Shown: positions 1 through 9,598, counted from the stretch's first letter. The stretch is DNA of 64,000 nucleotides from Seinonella peptonophila (GCF_900129355.1 NZ_FQVL01000006.1:1-64000); one strand, 5' to 3'. Made by a program: numbers and translations. The notes: a model not told the origin generated them from the letters alone.

Positions 1-326
1 CCCAGTGTGGCCGATCACCCTCTCAGGTCGGCTACGCATCGTTGCCTAGGTGAGCCTTTACCTCACCTACTAGCTAATGCGCCGCGGGCCCATCCGCAAG
101 TAGCAGCCGAAGCCACCTTTCTCATCTTTTCCATGCGGAAAAGATGTTTATCTGGTATTAATTCCGGTTTCCCGGAGCTATCCCAGTCTTGCGGGCAGGT
201 TGCCCACGTGTTACTCACCCGTTCGCCGCTCGTTCCACCTCCGAAGAGGCTTCCCGCGCTCGACTTGCATGTATTAGGCACGCCGCCAGCGTTCGTCCTG
301 AGCCAGGATCAAACTCTTCATTAAAA
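1..326 (-). rRNA. 16S ribosomal RNA, 5' part (cut by window edge)
   Basis: The reverse complement begins with the universal 16S start AGAGTTTGATCCTGGCTCAG (complement of 298-317) and continues through the conserved GAACGCTGGCGGCGTGCC and the GTGAGTAACACGTGGG region near position 200. Only about the first 320 nt of the molecule lie in the window; the rest continues to the left. The 5' end at about 326 is estimated from where conservation normally starts. It is transcribed leftwards from the promoter at 453-481. Confidence 0.97.
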
Positions 327-372
327 AAGTTTGTCTTGCTCAATAAGAATTACAGGTACATGTTCACTCTTT

Positions 373-388
373 AGTTTTCAAAGAACAA
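373..388 (-). promoter_or_regulatory. boxA-like antitermination site in rRNA leader
   Basis: On the minus strand the leader reads TGTTCTTTGAAAACT just upstream of the 16S start, the form of boxA usual in Bacillus rRNA leaders, where NusB/NusE load to prevent premature termination. The call rests on motif and position. Confidence 0.6.
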
Positions 389-452
389 CTTGATGCTTCA
401 TCTATTTGATGAATGTTTTTGTTGTTTCATGTCGTTTGTGGCGACAAGAAAT

Positions 453-481
453 ACTATAGCATCTCAAACTAAACATGTCAA
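453..481 (-). promoter_or_regulatory. rRNA operon promoter (sigma-A type)
   Basis: On the minus strand a perfect -35 TTGACA (476-481) is followed after 17 bp by TATAGT (453-458). It lies about 120 nt before the 16S 5' end, the expected layout for a Bacillales rrn promoter. Confidence 0.8.
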
Positions 482-485
482 CAGT

Positions 486-524
486 TTTTTATAAAAATAA
501 TAGACTCCCTTTTCATGGGAGTCT
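486..524 (-). terminator. Intrinsic terminator after ung
   Basis: Stem AGACTCCC / GGGAGTCT (502-524) with a 7-nt loop is followed on the minus strand by a T-rich run. It lies 10 bp after the ung stop and isolates ung from the rRNA promoter. Confidence 0.85.
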
Positions 525-533
525 CGATATCGG

Positions 534-1208
534 TTAACGGGGAGTAATCTGCCAATTGATCGGGTCTCGACCGATACTTTCCAAAAACTGATTTGTTTTT
601 GAAAATGGACGACTACCAAAGAATCCATTTCGCGCCGAAAATGGACTTGGATGTGCTGACTCGATGATAAAGTGATGACGATTTGTAATCAATGCTTTTT
701 TGTTTTGTGCATGACGCCCCCAAAGAATAAACACAACAGGCTGATTACGTTCATTTAACGCCGATATCACCTGATCTGTAAACACTTCCCAACCCATTCC
801 TTTATGTGAATTAGGTTTACTTTCACGAACCGTTAAAACTGTATTCAGCAATAATATACCTTGTCTTGCCCATTCTTCTAAAAATCCATGATTTGGAATT
901 GTGCAGCCTAGATCATCCGCCAGTTCCTTATAGATATTTTTGAGCGAGGGCGGAATACGAATACCTGGCTTCACAGAGAAACTGAGTCCATGTGCTTGCC
1001 CAGCTCCATGATAAGGGTCTTGACCCAAGATCACGACTTTTGTATCTTCATAACCTGTAAGATTTAAGGCTGAAAATATCTCATAGCGATCAGGATAAAT
1101 TCGCTGATCGTTATATTCGTCGACTAAAAATTGACGTAATTGCTGGTAATAGGGTTTATCAAATTCTTCCCCGATTACATGAGCCCAATCATTTTGTAGA
1201 ATTGTCAT
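534..1208 (-). CDS. ung: Uracil-DNA glycosylase (family 1)
   Basis: This enzyme removes uracil from DNA and so starts base excision repair. The 224-residue protein has the usual family-1 length. The catalytic water-activating motif GQDPYHG is at residues 62-68 (Asp64) and the DNA-intercalating loop HPSPFSA at 186-192. The ATG at 1208 is preceded by GGGAG at suitable spacing. It is monocistronic, with its own terminator at 486-524, and lies downstream of an unrelated MFS gene on the same strand. No unusual residue was seen. Confidence 0.97.
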   Translation of the reverse strand: MTILQNDWAHVIGEEFDKPYYQQLRQFLVDEYNDQRIYPDRYEIFSALNLTGYEDTKVVILGQDPYHGAGQAHGLSFSVKPGIRIPPSLKNIYKELADDLGCTIPNHGFLEEWARQGILLLNTVLTVRESKPNSHKGMGWEVFTDQVISALNERNQPVVFILWGRHAQNKKALITNRHHFIIESAHPSPFSARNGFFGSRPFSKTNQFLESIGRDPINWQITPR

Positions 1209-1263
1209 GAACTACTCCCCATTCTATTAGCAATATCTCCCCTATTTTCTCAAACAGAAATCA

Positions 1264-2463
1264 TCATTGCAAAGGGAATTTTCTTTTATCAGTTCGAATA
1301 AATACTACATTCAACAGATAACATAGCGAAACTGCAATTAAAGTAATGAATAAAAAATGATTTTTTTCAATCCATTGATTTGCCCAGATAAAAAGAATTA
1401 AGCCACCTACTCGGCCCAGACCTAAAGGGACTTCTCTTATCACAATGAAATCGAGCCATTTATCTTCTTGATCACATTCATGCTCAATCACATCATACAT
1501 AACGGTCTGCATGGGTATTTCCAACGCAGGTGAAACCAGACCAAGAATGATGACAAACGATATTAAAACTGAAAATGTGGGCTCAATTGTTAGTAGCACT
1601 GTAACAATCAATAAAAACCATGCTGCTAGCAAATAGTAGAAGCGTCTGTTTTCAGGAACAATTTTTTTCGCATAATAAAAAGAGGCGAAAACGGTTGTGC
1701 TGCTCATCAAGAAAGTAAAAGTACCTACCCACGATTCTGAGTGAACAATAAAATAAATTGCCATCGTCAGCAGGAATGATTTCATCAAGCCGTCAACGGC
1801 TCCCCAAAAAAAAGTAGCTGTTAGTAGGAAGTACCATGCTTTTGAACGATGGCGAATCACTTCCCGCAAATAAGAACGAGTTCCCTTCCATTCATTTGGA
1901 ATCCAGAATGAGCTAATAATAGAGGCAATAAATAAGCAAACAGAACATGCAAATACAATAAAGTAGCCAAAAAAACCACTAAATTGCACAATTAATAGAC
2001 CTGCGATAAAAGGAGCGATCATCCCTGATAAGGAATTTAGCAAATTTTCAATGTGTGAAAAGCGATCACGTAGTGTGTGCGCGACTCGATTCATTGTTAC
2101 AACATGTGTTCCAACTGACCAGAAACTCTCAGCAATCCCCATCAATAAGGCAATCAGGACATAGATACTTAACGCCTGTTGTTGAAAATAAAGGAGCAGA
2201 CCATAACTTCCAGCATATAAGCCAACACCAAATCGAAATGAAAGTAATGGGCTTGTTTTTCGTGCAAACCAACCGCAAACCGGATAAGAAAAGAGCACTC
2301 CTATTGCTTGATAGATAAAAAAAAGCGCCAGCAACTTTAAAGATTGCTCCATTCTCCAAAGAAAAATACTGATAAAAATTTTTGAAAATGCAGAGGCAAA
2401 TCGATAAAGAAATTGCGCTACCAAAAAACGTTTTGCAAAACGGTGTAACTTCAGAAAAAGCAC
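1264..2463 (-). CDS. MFS transporter
   Basis: About 399 residues with roughly twelve hydrophobic segments and the cytoplasmic-loop basic pattern of a major facilitator permease, for example RKTSPLLSFRFG after TM2. Substrate cannot be told from sequence. The start is doubtful: the in-frame GTG at 2463 overlaps its own GGAGG, so initiation may be a few codons downstream, at CTG or TTG. The gene stands alone between ung and the 2624-2859 repeat, which lies in its upstream region together with the 2601-2623 terminator. Confidence 0.85.
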   Translation of the reverse strand: MLFLKLHRFAKRFLVAQFLYRFASAFSKIFISIFLWRMEQSLKLLALFFIYQAIGVLFSYPVCGWFARKTSPLLSFRFGVGLYAGSYGLLLYFQQQALSIYVLIALLMGIAESFWSVGTHVVTMNRVAHTLRDRFSHIENLLNSLSGMIAPFIAGLLIVQFSGFFGYFIVFACSVCLFIASIISSFWIPNEWKGTRSYLREVIRHRSKAWYFLLTATFFWGAVDGLMKSFLLTMAIYFIVHSESWVGTFTFLMSSTTVFASFYYAKKIVPENRRFYYLLAAWFLLIVTVLLTIEPTFSVLISFVIILGLVSPALEIPMQTVMYDVIEHECDQEDKWLDFIVIREVPLGLGRVGGLILFIWANQWIEKNHFLFITLIAVSLCYLLNVVFIRTDKRKFPLQ

Positions 2464-2531
2464 CTCCGGTTTTTAGGTTCCATTCAAAAAGGATGCTCCT
2501 TATATAAATATACAGAAAAGACTTCAATTCA

Positions 2532-2570
2532 TCTATCCAAATTGCCTAAGAGTACTCCCTCTGCTACAAG
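2532..2570 (+). repeat. Short block shared with the IS605-like element at 53.84 kb
   Basis: The segment TCTATCCAAAT...AAGAGTACTCCC...CTACAAG recurs at 53841-53880, where it forms the left part of a tnpB-less IS605-like element. Here only this part remains; the hairpin and omegaRNA-like 3' half are absent. It is most simply a decayed left-end remnant. Confidence 0.5.
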
Positions 2571-2600
2571 TTGAGATTGCTAAGAAAATGAGTTATAAGA

Positions 2601-2623
2601 AAAAACCCCTGGCCGGGGTTTTA
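2601..2623 (-). terminator. Intrinsic terminator, target copy beside repeat element
   Basis: Stem AAAACCCC / GGGGTTTT with loop TGGC lies immediately beside the CAGACTG end of the repeat at 2624-2859. It can end transcription from the purine permease gene. A partial copy (AAAAACCCCTT) recurs directly at the other end of the repeat (2860-2870), suggesting that the terminator was the insertion target. Confidence 0.75.
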
Positions 2624-2859
2624 CAGACTGATGAAAACCTATATTTTGGTGAAAAATCAAATGAAAATAAAGCATGTTTAAAGGAGGAGATGGTTTGCCA
2701 TGGTCGGACAAATGCTCCTAATCCCACATTTGTCTAGGCGTGGCGCCTTGCATACACCTTCGTAGCCTGAACTGGAGGCATCCATCTTTTTCAATAACAC
2801 GGAGTGCATAAACCTTGACTTCCAGAAAAGAAATCGACTTATACTTTGTCTACAATCTG
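2624..2859 (+). mobile_element. Terminator-associated structured repeat, copy A (internally deleted)
   Basis: The left end CAGACTGATGAAAA and right end TACTTTGTCTACAATCTG match the other copies in this window. It shares long stretches with copy F (49459-49812), such as GTTTAAAGGAGGAGATGG and ATAACACGGAGTG, but lacks the central GGCGGTA...TACCGCC domain. It encodes no credible protein. It fills the gap between the purine permease stop and the MFS start, with terminator sequence on both flanks. Confidence 0.75.
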
Positions 2860-2888
2860 AAAAACCCCTTGGGCATTTACCCTCCTGC

Positions 2889-4217
2889 TTAAATTCCTTC
2901 CAAAAAGATAAAGCGTAAGATAAATAGCACACCTAAAATATAGACGATAGGATGAACAGCCTTCCATTTTCCAACTACCACTTTACACAAAGGATAGAGG
3001 ATGAAGCCAAGGGAAATTCCTGTGGCAATGCTCGATGTTAGGGGCATAGCGATGACTGTAACAAAAGCAGGAATCGCTTCCGTTAAGTCTTCCCATTCAA
3101 TTTTCCGTAGACTATTTGCCATCAAGACACCAACAATAATCAACGCAGGCGCTGTAATAGCACTGACCGAAGCAAAGCGTTCAACTAAGGGAAAACAGAA
3201 AAGTGACAAAAGCATACAAAAGGCAGTTGCAACTGAAGTCATACCTGTACGTCCCCCGGAAGCAACGCCAGATGTTGATTCAATATAAGAAGTAACGGTT
3301 GAAGTACCTAAGGCAGCTCCAGACATTGTCGCAATTGAATCGGTTACTAAAGCCTTGCCCGCACGAGGCAATTTTCCATCCTTTAGCAAACCGGCTTGAG
3401 TTGTGACACCTACTAAGGTTCCTGCATTATCAAATAAGTCAACAAATAAAAATGCAAATACAATTGTTACGAGACCCAATTCTAAGGTTGATGCTAAATC
3501 AAGTTGCAATAGAGTGGGTTTTATACTCGGTGGTAATGAAAAGAACTGGGTAGGCGGCTTGATTTGTCCAGATAACATCCCAACAATCGCCGTTAAGACC
3601 ATCCCGATGAAAATAGCCCCTTTTACTTTACGTACGACTAAAATCACAGTAACAAGTAATCCAAACAGGACAAGCCATGTTGACTTACTCGCAAAATGCG
3701 GGCTTAAACTAACGATGGTAGCTTCTGAGGGTACAATGATCGCTGCGTTTTTTAACCCTATAAAGGCGATAAAAAAGCCAATACCTGCAGAAATGGAATA
3801 TTTCAGCCCACTTGGGATTGCATTAATAATCATTTCCCGCACTTTTGTAGCAGTTAACAATAAAAATATAAGACCAGAGATAAACACAGCTCCCAAGGCT
3901 GTCTGCCAAGGTACTTTCATTCCCAAAACGACGGTATAGGTAAAATAAGCGTTTAATCCCATTCCAGGAGCAAGCGCAATGGGATAATTGGCAAGCAGCC
4001 CCATCAATAAAGTACCAATGATGGAAGCAATCACAGTAGCGACAAAAACGGCACCAAAATTCATACCCGTCTTACTCAATATAGATGGATTGACAAGGAA
4101 AATATATGCCATTGTAAAAAATGTGGTAACACCTGCTAAAATCTCTGTCCGCAGATTTGTTCCATGTTCGGTAAAACGAAAATAACGTGCATACCATGCT
4201 ATGTCTTGATTACTCAT
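2889..4217 (-). CDS. pbuG: NCS2/AzgA-type purine permease (PbuG-like)
   Basis: A membrane permease for guanine/hypoxanthine or adenine uptake, by family. The 442 residues begin with the family hallmark YFRFTEHGTNLRTEILAG followed by TTFFTMAYIFLVNPSIL, and contain FLFVDLFDNAGTLVG, typical of the AzgA-like branch. Around a dozen membrane segments are present. The start ATG follows GGAG. No purine riboswitch core was recognised in the 117 bp upstream. Exact base specificity is inferred from family only. Confidence 0.88.
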   Translation of the reverse strand: MSNQDIAWYARYFRFTEHGTNLRTEILAGVTTFFTMAYIFLVNPSILSKTGMNFGAVFVATVIASIIGTLLMGLLANYPIALAPGMGLNAYFTYTVVLGMKVPWQTALGAVFISGLIFLLLTATKVREMIINAIPSGLKYSISAGIGFFIAFIGLKNAAIIVPSEATIVSLSPHFASKSTWLVLFGLLVTVILVVRKVKGAIFIGMVLTAIVGMLSGQIKPPTQFFSLPPSIKPTLLQLDLASTLELGLVTIVFAFLFVDLFDNAGTLVGVTTQAGLLKDGKLPRAGKALVTDSIATMSGAALGTSTVTSYIESTSGVASGGRTGMTSVATAFCMLLSLFCFPLVERFASVSAITAPALIIVGVLMANSLRKIEWEDLTEAIPAFVTVIAMPLTSSIATGISLGFILYPLCKVVVGKWKAVHPIVYILGVLFILRFIFLEGI

Positions 4218-4334
4218 TTGTTACTCCTTATCCTTTCTTATAAGTTCATCATGAATCATCCTCAATAAACACATAGAAAATGATTTCATTCTGATTATAA
4301 CTTAATTTATACATTTGCTCGATCCTATTTTCTA

Positions 4335-5483
4335 TCAATCTGGCATTACATGTTCGGGTTGTGATTCAATCCGATCCTTTCTTTCCAAGGAAGAAAGCTC
4401 TTTAAAAGTTTGTCCAAAAGTTCTCATTAGCTCTAATTGGGTTCGTTTGTTTAATATCGAAATTTTATCGCTTGAATCAACATCAATCGTCGAATAACGT
4501 CCCAATTTGGTTAATAACTGTTTCATCTTCCCTTCTCCAAAGTGATTCAAAAGAAATGAAAACCAACGGTAACAAGAGATATAATAACGGCTGGCATCTG
4601 TATCATTCAATTGTTCTAGATTCATCTTCTGAAGCTGTTCTAAGGAGAGCGGATGAATCAAACGATGTTCTGGTACCTCCTCATGTAAACCTGGAAGCAA
4701 CTTTGCTTCATAGTACATGGCAGCTCCTTCTTGAAGCCAATATGCAGCATTATCTTTTGTCAGGTCACTTACCATCTGATGCGTCTCTTCATGGACGATG
4801 CCCGCAGCGAATGAATGAAGGGGCTCTCGCTGGGTTACTAACTTAATTGATTGACGAGCTTCATTCCATCCTCCTGCCCAATTAGGCAATGATAGCTTTA
4901 CTGATTGACGAAACCATGCTGGTTGATGGTAAAGTTTAATTTTAATACGTTCAGGATGCCATGAAAAACGTTGGTGCAAAACATACCGAGCGCGTCTTGC
5001 TATATCCAACGCAACATGTGCTTTTTCTTCTAGGGATTGGTCTGTATAGCAGACATTTATTCCTGCCTGGTTTAAACAGTAAAATGGGAAATCACTATCT
5101 TGCCACCCTTTTGAAGTCTGTACAAAAATGAGTGGAAAGACATTCGATATTTTCCGTCTTTGTTTTCGATATCTTTGTTCAATCCAGACCTGAACGGTTC
5201 GTTTTCCCTTTAATTCAATACGCTTAAGCCGTAAATCATAAGTATATGGGTCAATATAGCGAATCGCATCAGCAAACCAGCGCTTTTGCTCCTGAAGATA
5301 GTGTGATTGATTTATGATTGTTTGGCGATAAATTCGCCAATTTTTCCGGTTGATCGCCCATTCTCGCTTAGCGATCACATGTCTGATTTCTTTCATAATA
5401 TACTGTTGATCCGAATGATCTGAAGTGCCGCCAAGTGTCTGGAAAGCGATAGAGATGAGTAAAATCAATTTCAATAAAGTCAT
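4335..5483 (-). CDS. Secreted gluzincin-like metallopeptidase (peptidase MA-like)
   Basis: Using the ATG at 5483, which follows a purine-rich Shine-Dalgarno, the protein has 382 residues and opens with a signal-peptide-like stretch, MTLLKLILLISIAFQTLGG. A zinc-binding HEETH motif is at about residues 231-235 and a following WLQEGAAMYYEA (Glu about 252) fits the third ligand of gluzincins. The middle is rich in basic residues. By family this should be a secreted or membrane-attached zinc protease; no substrate can be inferred. The longer open frame to 5573 overlaps the guaA terminator and is unlikely. Confidence 0.75.
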   Translation of the reverse strand: MTLLKLILLISIAFQTLGGTSDHSDQQYIMKEIRHVIAKREWAINRKNWRIYRQTIINQSHYLQEQKRWFADAIRYIDPYTYDLRLKRIELKGKRTVQVWIEQRYRKQRRKISNVFPLIFVQTSKGWQDSDFPFYCLNQAGINVCYTDQSLEEKAHVALDIARRARYVLHQRFSWHPERIKIKLYHQPAWFRQSVKLSLPNWAGGWNEARQSIKLVTQREPLHSFAAGIVHEETHQMVSDLTKDNAAYWLQEGAAMYYEAKLLPGLHEEVPEHRLIHPLSLEQLQKMNLEQLNDTDASRYYISCYRWFSFLLNHFGEGKMKQLLTKLGRYSTIDVDSSDKISILNKRTQLELMRTFGQTFKELSSLERKDRIESQPEHVMPD

Positions 5484-5555
5484 CCTCTTTCCCGCCTTGT
5501 TATCATCTTTACTTGATCGATAAATATGTACGCATCTAGTTTGACCTATTTTCAA

Positions 5556-5585
5556 TAAAAAAACCCATACCATGAAGTATGGGTA
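5556..5585 (-). terminator. Intrinsic terminator (guaA side)
   Basis: Stem ACCCATAC / GTATGGGT (5563-5584) is followed on the minus strand by a run of T. It is the natural terminator for guaA, but now lies 380 bp beyond the guaA stop because repeat copy B (5586-5955) sits between them. Confidence 0.8.
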
Positions 5586-5955
5586 CAGACGGACGGAAAA
5601 ATAATTTGTTAGAAGAAAGGATAATAGCGTTCAGGTAGAACGAAAAGCAATCGTGGAGTCCATATATTGCGGCAGGTAGAACGAAAAGCAATCGTGGAGT
5701 CCATATATTGCGGCAGGCGGAAAAAATGCTCCATCACCCGCATTTTACTAGGCACTACTCAGCCACGTCTGTGTAGCGAAGAATAGGCGGTAACACTGTC
5801 TGCACACGCCGTGAACAAGTTTCGCTAAGCAGCTAACACTAGCAAATCTCACTATGACGTGCATAGCCGAGTTGATACCGCCCTAGGCGAACAGATGTGG
5901 CACCATCCATTCATCTATGCAGCGTGAAATATTGACGGAACCACTATCTTGTCTG
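5586..5955 (+). mobile_element. Terminator-associated structured repeat, copy B
   Basis: Starts CAGACGGACGGAAAAATAA directly after the guaA terminator and ends GTGAAATATTGACGGAACC...CTTGTCTG ten bases before the guaA stop. Internal arms pair: CCACGTCTG (5763-5771) with CAGATGTGG (5892-5900), and GGCGGTA (5786-5792) with TACCGCC (5876-5882). A 41-bp unit is present twice in tandem at 5632-5713. No coding capacity is evident. It is about 370 bp, the longest copy here. Confidence 0.75.
5632..5713 (+). repeat. 41-bp perfect tandem duplication inside copy B
   Basis: The unit starting CAGGTAGAACGAAAAGCAAT occurs at 5632-5672 and again at 5673-5713 without mismatch. A third start (CAGG) follows. 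With only two units it looks like a recent slippage or unequal-exchange duplication. Confidence 0.9.
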
Positions 5956-5965
5956 AAAGCTTATT

Positions 5966-7510
5966 TTACTCCCATTCAATGGTAGAAGGGGGTTTAGATG
6001 TTATATCGTATACAACCCGATTGACATGATCCACTTCATTTACAATCCGATTGGAAATCTTCTCTAAGACATCATAGGGGATTCTCGCCCAATCTGCGGT
6101 CATACCATCAATGGAAGTAACAGCACGAATCCCGATCGTATAGGCGTATGTGCGCACATCACCCATGACACCAACGCTACGCATATCAGGCAAAGCTGTA
6201 AAGTATTGCCATATCTCACGGTCTAATCCTGCATTTTTAATTTCTTCTCGTAAGATTGCATCTGACTCTCGAACAATAGTTAGTTTTTCTTCGGTCACTT
6301 CGCCAATAATGCGGATTCCTAAGCCAGGGCCTGGAAAAGGTTGACGCCAAACGATCTCTTTAGGTAAACCGAGTTCTTCACCAACAAGGCGCACTTCATC
6401 TTTAAAAAGTGTGTTGAGAGGCTCGATTAATTCCATCTCCATTTCTTCTGGCAGTCCACCGACATTGTGATGTGACTTAATCGTTTGTGCGGTGGCAGTT
6501 CCAGATTCAATGATATCTGTATAAAGCGTTCCTTGACCTAAGAAACGGTGATCACCAAAGCGTTGAGATTCTTCTTCAAAAACATGGATAAATTCATTTC
6601 CAATGATTTTTCGTTTTTGTTCTGGGTCTGTAACCCCTGCTAGCTTGTTTAAAAACCGCTCTTTTGCATCAATCTTCACTACATGCATCTTAAAATGCTC
6701 TGCAAAAGTCTCCATCACACCTTCTGCTTCGCCTTTTCGTAAAAGGCCATGATCAACAAACATACATGTTAATTGATCACCCACTGCTTTATGAATTAAA
6801 GCAGCTACTACGGAGGAATCTACACCGCCACTTAAAGCGCAGAGGACTTTCTCTTGCCCAACTATCTGACGGATTTCAGCAATCGTATCCTCGATAAACG
6901 TATTGGTACTCCAATTCCCCTCACATTGACAAATATCATAAAGGAATCGACGTAGTAAATCATGTCCTTTTGAAGTATGTTGTACTTCCGGATGAAATTG
7001 AACTGCATAGATCGACTGAGAAGGATTACTCATCGCTGCAATCGGAGCTGATTCAGTTTTTGCATCTATAGTAAACCCAGCAGGTGGCTTCATCACTAAA
7101 TCACTATGACTCATCCATACTTGTCCATCCTGACGTAAATCCTGTAAAAGGGGGCTTTCGGATATTACTTCAATTTGTGCTTTCCCATACTCTCGTTTTG
7201 TAGCTGGTTCAACACCGCCACCAAAATGATCAACAATCAATTGCATTCCATAACAAATACCCAAAATGGGGATACCTAATGAAAAAATCTCAGGATCACA
7301 TTTTAATGCGCCCTCTTCATAAATACTATTAGGACCTCCTGAAAAGATAATCCCACGTGGGTTCAACCCTTTTATCTCAGCAGCTTGTAATGTATGGGGT
7401 AGAAGTTCGCTAAATACACCTAAGTCTCGAATTCTTCTAGCAATTAATTGATTATATTGACCTCCAAAATCGAGTACAATCACTCGTTCCATCGGTTTTC
7501 CCATCTTCAT
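5966..7510 (-). CDS. guaA: GMP synthase (glutamine-hydrolysing)
   Basis: Converts XMP to GMP using ATP and glutamine. The order is an N-terminal class I amidotransferase with nucleophile motif GICYGMQ and His-Pro-Glu (FHPEVQH), then the ATP-pyrophosphatase with P-loop SGGVDSSV, then the dimerisation domain ending KPPSTIEWE. The 514-residue length is normal. Several closely spaced ATGs (7510, 7504, 7492) are possible; the Met at 7492 ([12 protein letters not shown]) aligns best with relatives. No purine riboswitch was recognised upstream. Its 3' end is separated from its terminator by repeat copy B. Confidence 0.97.
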   Translation of the reverse strand: MKMGKPMERVIVLDFGGQYNQLIARRIRDLGVFSELLPHTLQAAEIKGLNPRGIIFSGGPNSIYEEGALKCDPEIFSLGIPILGICYGMQLIVDHFGGGVEPATKREYGKAQIEVISESPLLQDLRQDGQVWMSHSDLVMKPPAGFTIDAKTESAPIAAMSNPSQSIYAVQFHPEVQHTSKGHDLLRRFLYDICQCEGNWSTNTFIEDTIAEIRQIVGQEKVLCALSGGVDSSVVAALIHKAVGDQLTCMFVDHGLLRKGEAEGVMETFAEHFKMHVVKIDAKERFLNKLAGVTDPEQKRKIIGNEFIHVFEEESQRFGDHRFLGQGTLYTDIIESGTATAQTIKSHHNVGGLPEEMEMELIEPLNTLFKDEVRLVGEELGLPKEIVWRQPFPGPGLGIRIIGEVTEEKLTIVRESDAILREEIKNAGLDREIWQYFTALPDMRSVGVMGDVRTYAYTIGIRAVTSIDGMTADWARIPYDVLEKISNRIVNEVDHVNRVVYDITSKPPSTIEWE

Positions 7511-7563
7511 CCCTCTTGTTCACAATTTTAATTGACTCGTTCATACATATTCTAGAATCACAG

Positions 7564-7606
7564 AACATCATACCAAACCCCACTTCAATTGGGAAGCTAT
7601 GATGTT
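7564..7606 (-). promoter_or_regulatory. Large hairpin between CDF gene and guaA
   Basis: Nine-base arms AACATCATA (7564-7572) and TATGATGTT (7598-7606) are perfect complements, with an inner CCC/GGG pairing. The stop codon of the CDF gene lies inside it. There is no clear T-run on the minus strand, so it may be an mRNA 3'-end stabiliser, a guaA leader element or a weak terminator. Confidence 0.45.
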
Positions 7607-8487
7607 TGATCATGTTTTTGTAGCGGTTCAACATGGATATGGATATGGCGTATTTGCATGGACTCAACTAACATACGTTCCACTCGTTCGGTCAGCTCAT
7701 GACTTTCTTGTACAGAGAGATCCGGGTGTACGCCAACCGTCATTTCAACCAATATATATTTCCCCTGCTGTCGAGCACGAATTGCTTTCACTTCACCAAT
7801 CCCCTCAATCTGCTCTACATGGTGCTCAATTTCTAGAAGTCGTTTTGCATCAAACCCATCCATCAGTGCATGAATGGCCTCTTTACCTATTGACCAAGCT
7901 GTTTTTACAATCAAAATTCCAACAATAATCGCCGCGACTGGATCGATCCAAGCATAGCCCAATCGTGAGCCTAAGATACCCAATGCGGCACCCAAACTAA
8001 CAAAAGCATCTCCTCGATTATCAGCAGCGGCAGCACGCAAAGAGGCACTATCTGTTTTACGACTTAATCGAAAATTATAGAAAGCGACGCAAAACATGAG
8101 CAAGGCTGATAAAATAGAAATGTAAATAGCATAAGGATGAATCTTTACATCTGAGGGTTGAAAAAATGATATCAGTGCGTTAATCCATATTTGAAGTGTA
8201 ACTAAAAGCATAAAAGAAGCAGCAACCAATGTAGCAATATACTCAGCTTTATGATGCCCATAATGATGATCATGGTCTGCGGGTTGACCTGATACCATCA
8301 GTCCAATCAGAATGGCTACTGAGAGGAGGATATCTGAACTATTATTAAAACCATCTGCAACCATAACTTGTGAATGAGACCAATAACCCATGGTAATCTT
8401 CACAGTAGCTAAAAGTACATAGGCAACAATTCCGATCCAGACCCCTTTTTGGGCTTCTCTTTGTTTTTGGGAATCCACAGGTAACAA
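7597..8487 (-). CDS. Cation diffusion facilitator (CDF) metal exporter
   Basis: 296 residues with the CDF plan: TM2 metal site VMVADGFNNSSDILLS (a normal site has HxxxD; here Asp45 and the following Asp are present), a His-rich HDHHYGHHKAE loop after TM3, a second site with AAAADNRGDAFVS, and a C-terminal cytoplasmic domain with HIHIHVEP. It should export divalent metal (Mn, Zn or Fe) in exchange for protons. The TTG at 8487 follows GGAGGAG at long spacing, so the start is moderately certain. It is upstream of guaA on the same strand. Confidence 0.88.
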   Translation of the reverse strand: MLPVDSQKQREAQKGVWIGIVAYVLLATVKITMGYWSHSQVMVADGFNNSSDILLSVAILIGLMVSGQPADHDHHYGHHKAEYIATLVAASFMLLVTLQIWINALISFFQPSDVKIHPYAIYISILSALLMFCVAFYNFRLSRKTDSASLRAAAADNRGDAFVSLGAALGILGSRLGYAWIDPVAAIIVGILIVKTAWSIGKEAIHALMDGFDAKRLLEIEHHVEQIEGIGEVKAIRARQQGKYILVEMTVGVHPDLSVQESHELTERVERMLVESMQIRHIHIHVEPLQKHDQTS

Positions 8488-8646
8488 AGAGCTTCACACT
8501 CCTCCTGACAAAATGCAACGATAAAGAGTATTATTCACGTTTCTTCATTTCATATTTATGATAGAAAATAAAGTCAATTTCATTTTAAAGAAACGTCATT
8601 CACCATTCCAATCATATAATATAACGGTAAATGACGTGAGATCACT

Positions 8647-9528
8647 ATGAGCTTGAAGGTGAATATAAACATGTGGATTCGAGAAAATGTCGTGGAGGCA
8701 TGTCGACGCTTCCAAGGTTCTACTTCATCACTAGAATTGATCGGAGGCAATCATGAACATGTCTATTCCTATCAGCGTGACGGTAAAATATATATTTTAA
8801 AACTTTACTCTATTGCAGCAAAGGACCCGCGATTAATTGAAATCGAATTAAACTGGATGAACTATTTAAGGGAAAATGGGCTTGATATCCCTCGTCCAGT
8901 CACCTCTAAAAATAATCATTTTATTGAAATGATTGCTATGCTTCCCTTACCTTTTTCTGCTGTCTCCTTTGAACAATTAGAGGGTGAGCCATTTAATCTG
9001 ACAAAACGTTCATCTTGGCAAGACCGCTTTTTTCGCCAATTTGGACAAGTAATGGGCAAAATACATCGACTATCTCAAGAATTTTCTACTTCTTGTCAAG
9101 ACTTAGATGAATGGGATGAAGGAGAAATTTATCATCGTGACTTTTCACCTGTCAGTCGGGGAGAGTTAAAGAAATGGGAGCAACTAAAAGCGAGAATTCG
9201 TACATTTCCAAAGAATCCAGAGTCATATGGATTAATTATAAACGATCTACGAATTGGAAGCTGCCTCCTCAGCCGCCAAGAACATTTTGCTATCTATGAT
9301 ATGACTCGGATTAAACGCCATTGGTATACATATGATATCGCGATTGCCCTACATGAGGTGCGAGAGCTATTACAACCCAGTGAATATGAAGATTTATTCA
9401 CCCGCTTCTTACTTGCTTTTATAGAAGGATATCGCCAAGAAAACCAACTTGACTCTGATCAGTATGAACAAATCGAGTTCTTTATAGAATTTCGAAGATT
9501 ATTCAAAGAACTCCAAAGGTGGATTTAA
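8647..9528 (+). CDS. Degenerate aminoglycoside phosphotransferase/choline kinase-fold protein
   Basis: 293 residues (285 if the ATG at 8671 is used, which has the better AAGGTG Shine-Dalgarno). The fold is recognisable from KIYILKLYS (lysine strand), LNWMNYLRENGLDIPRPV and the catalytic loop region. The usual HGDLHPGN reads INDLRIGS (198-205), so the His and metal-binding Asn are replaced while Asp200 stays; IDFDD becomes YDMTR with Asp218 kept. Relatives in spore formers include spore-coat-associated CotS/YtaA-type proteins. Catalytic activity is uncertain; a binding or spore-related role is possible. Confidence 0.7.
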   Translation: MSLKVNINMWIRENVVEACRRFQGSTSSLELIGGNHEHVYSYQRDGKIYILKLYSIAAKDPRLIEIELNWMNYLRENGLDIPRPVTSKNNHFIEMIAMLPLPFSAVSFEQLEGEPFNLTKRSSWQDRFFRQFGQVMGKIHRLSQEFSTSCQDLDEWDEGEIYHRDFSPVSRGELKKWEQLKARIRTFPKNPESYGLIINDLRIGSCLLSRQEHFAIYDMTRIKRHWYTYDIAIALHEVRELLQPSEYEDLFTRFLLAFIEGYRQENQLDSDQYEQIEFFIEFRRLFKELQRWI

Positions 9529-9598
9529 ATAAAAGAATGCGGACGACTTTTTAACTGTCCTCATTTTCAAGTTGGATGATCTCTATATTTGTTAAATG

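Noticed and set aside
4218-4334. Possible purine riboswitch ahead of the PbuG-like permease
   Set aside because: The conserved loop and junction sequences of the xpt-type aptamer were not found on the minus strand.
5632-5717. CRISPR-like repeat
   Set aside because: Two adjacent identical 41-bp units without spacers; this is a tandem duplication inside repeat B.
7511-7596. Possible guanine riboswitch ahead of guaA
   Set aside because: There is a large hairpin at the CDF gene end, but no purine aptamer core.
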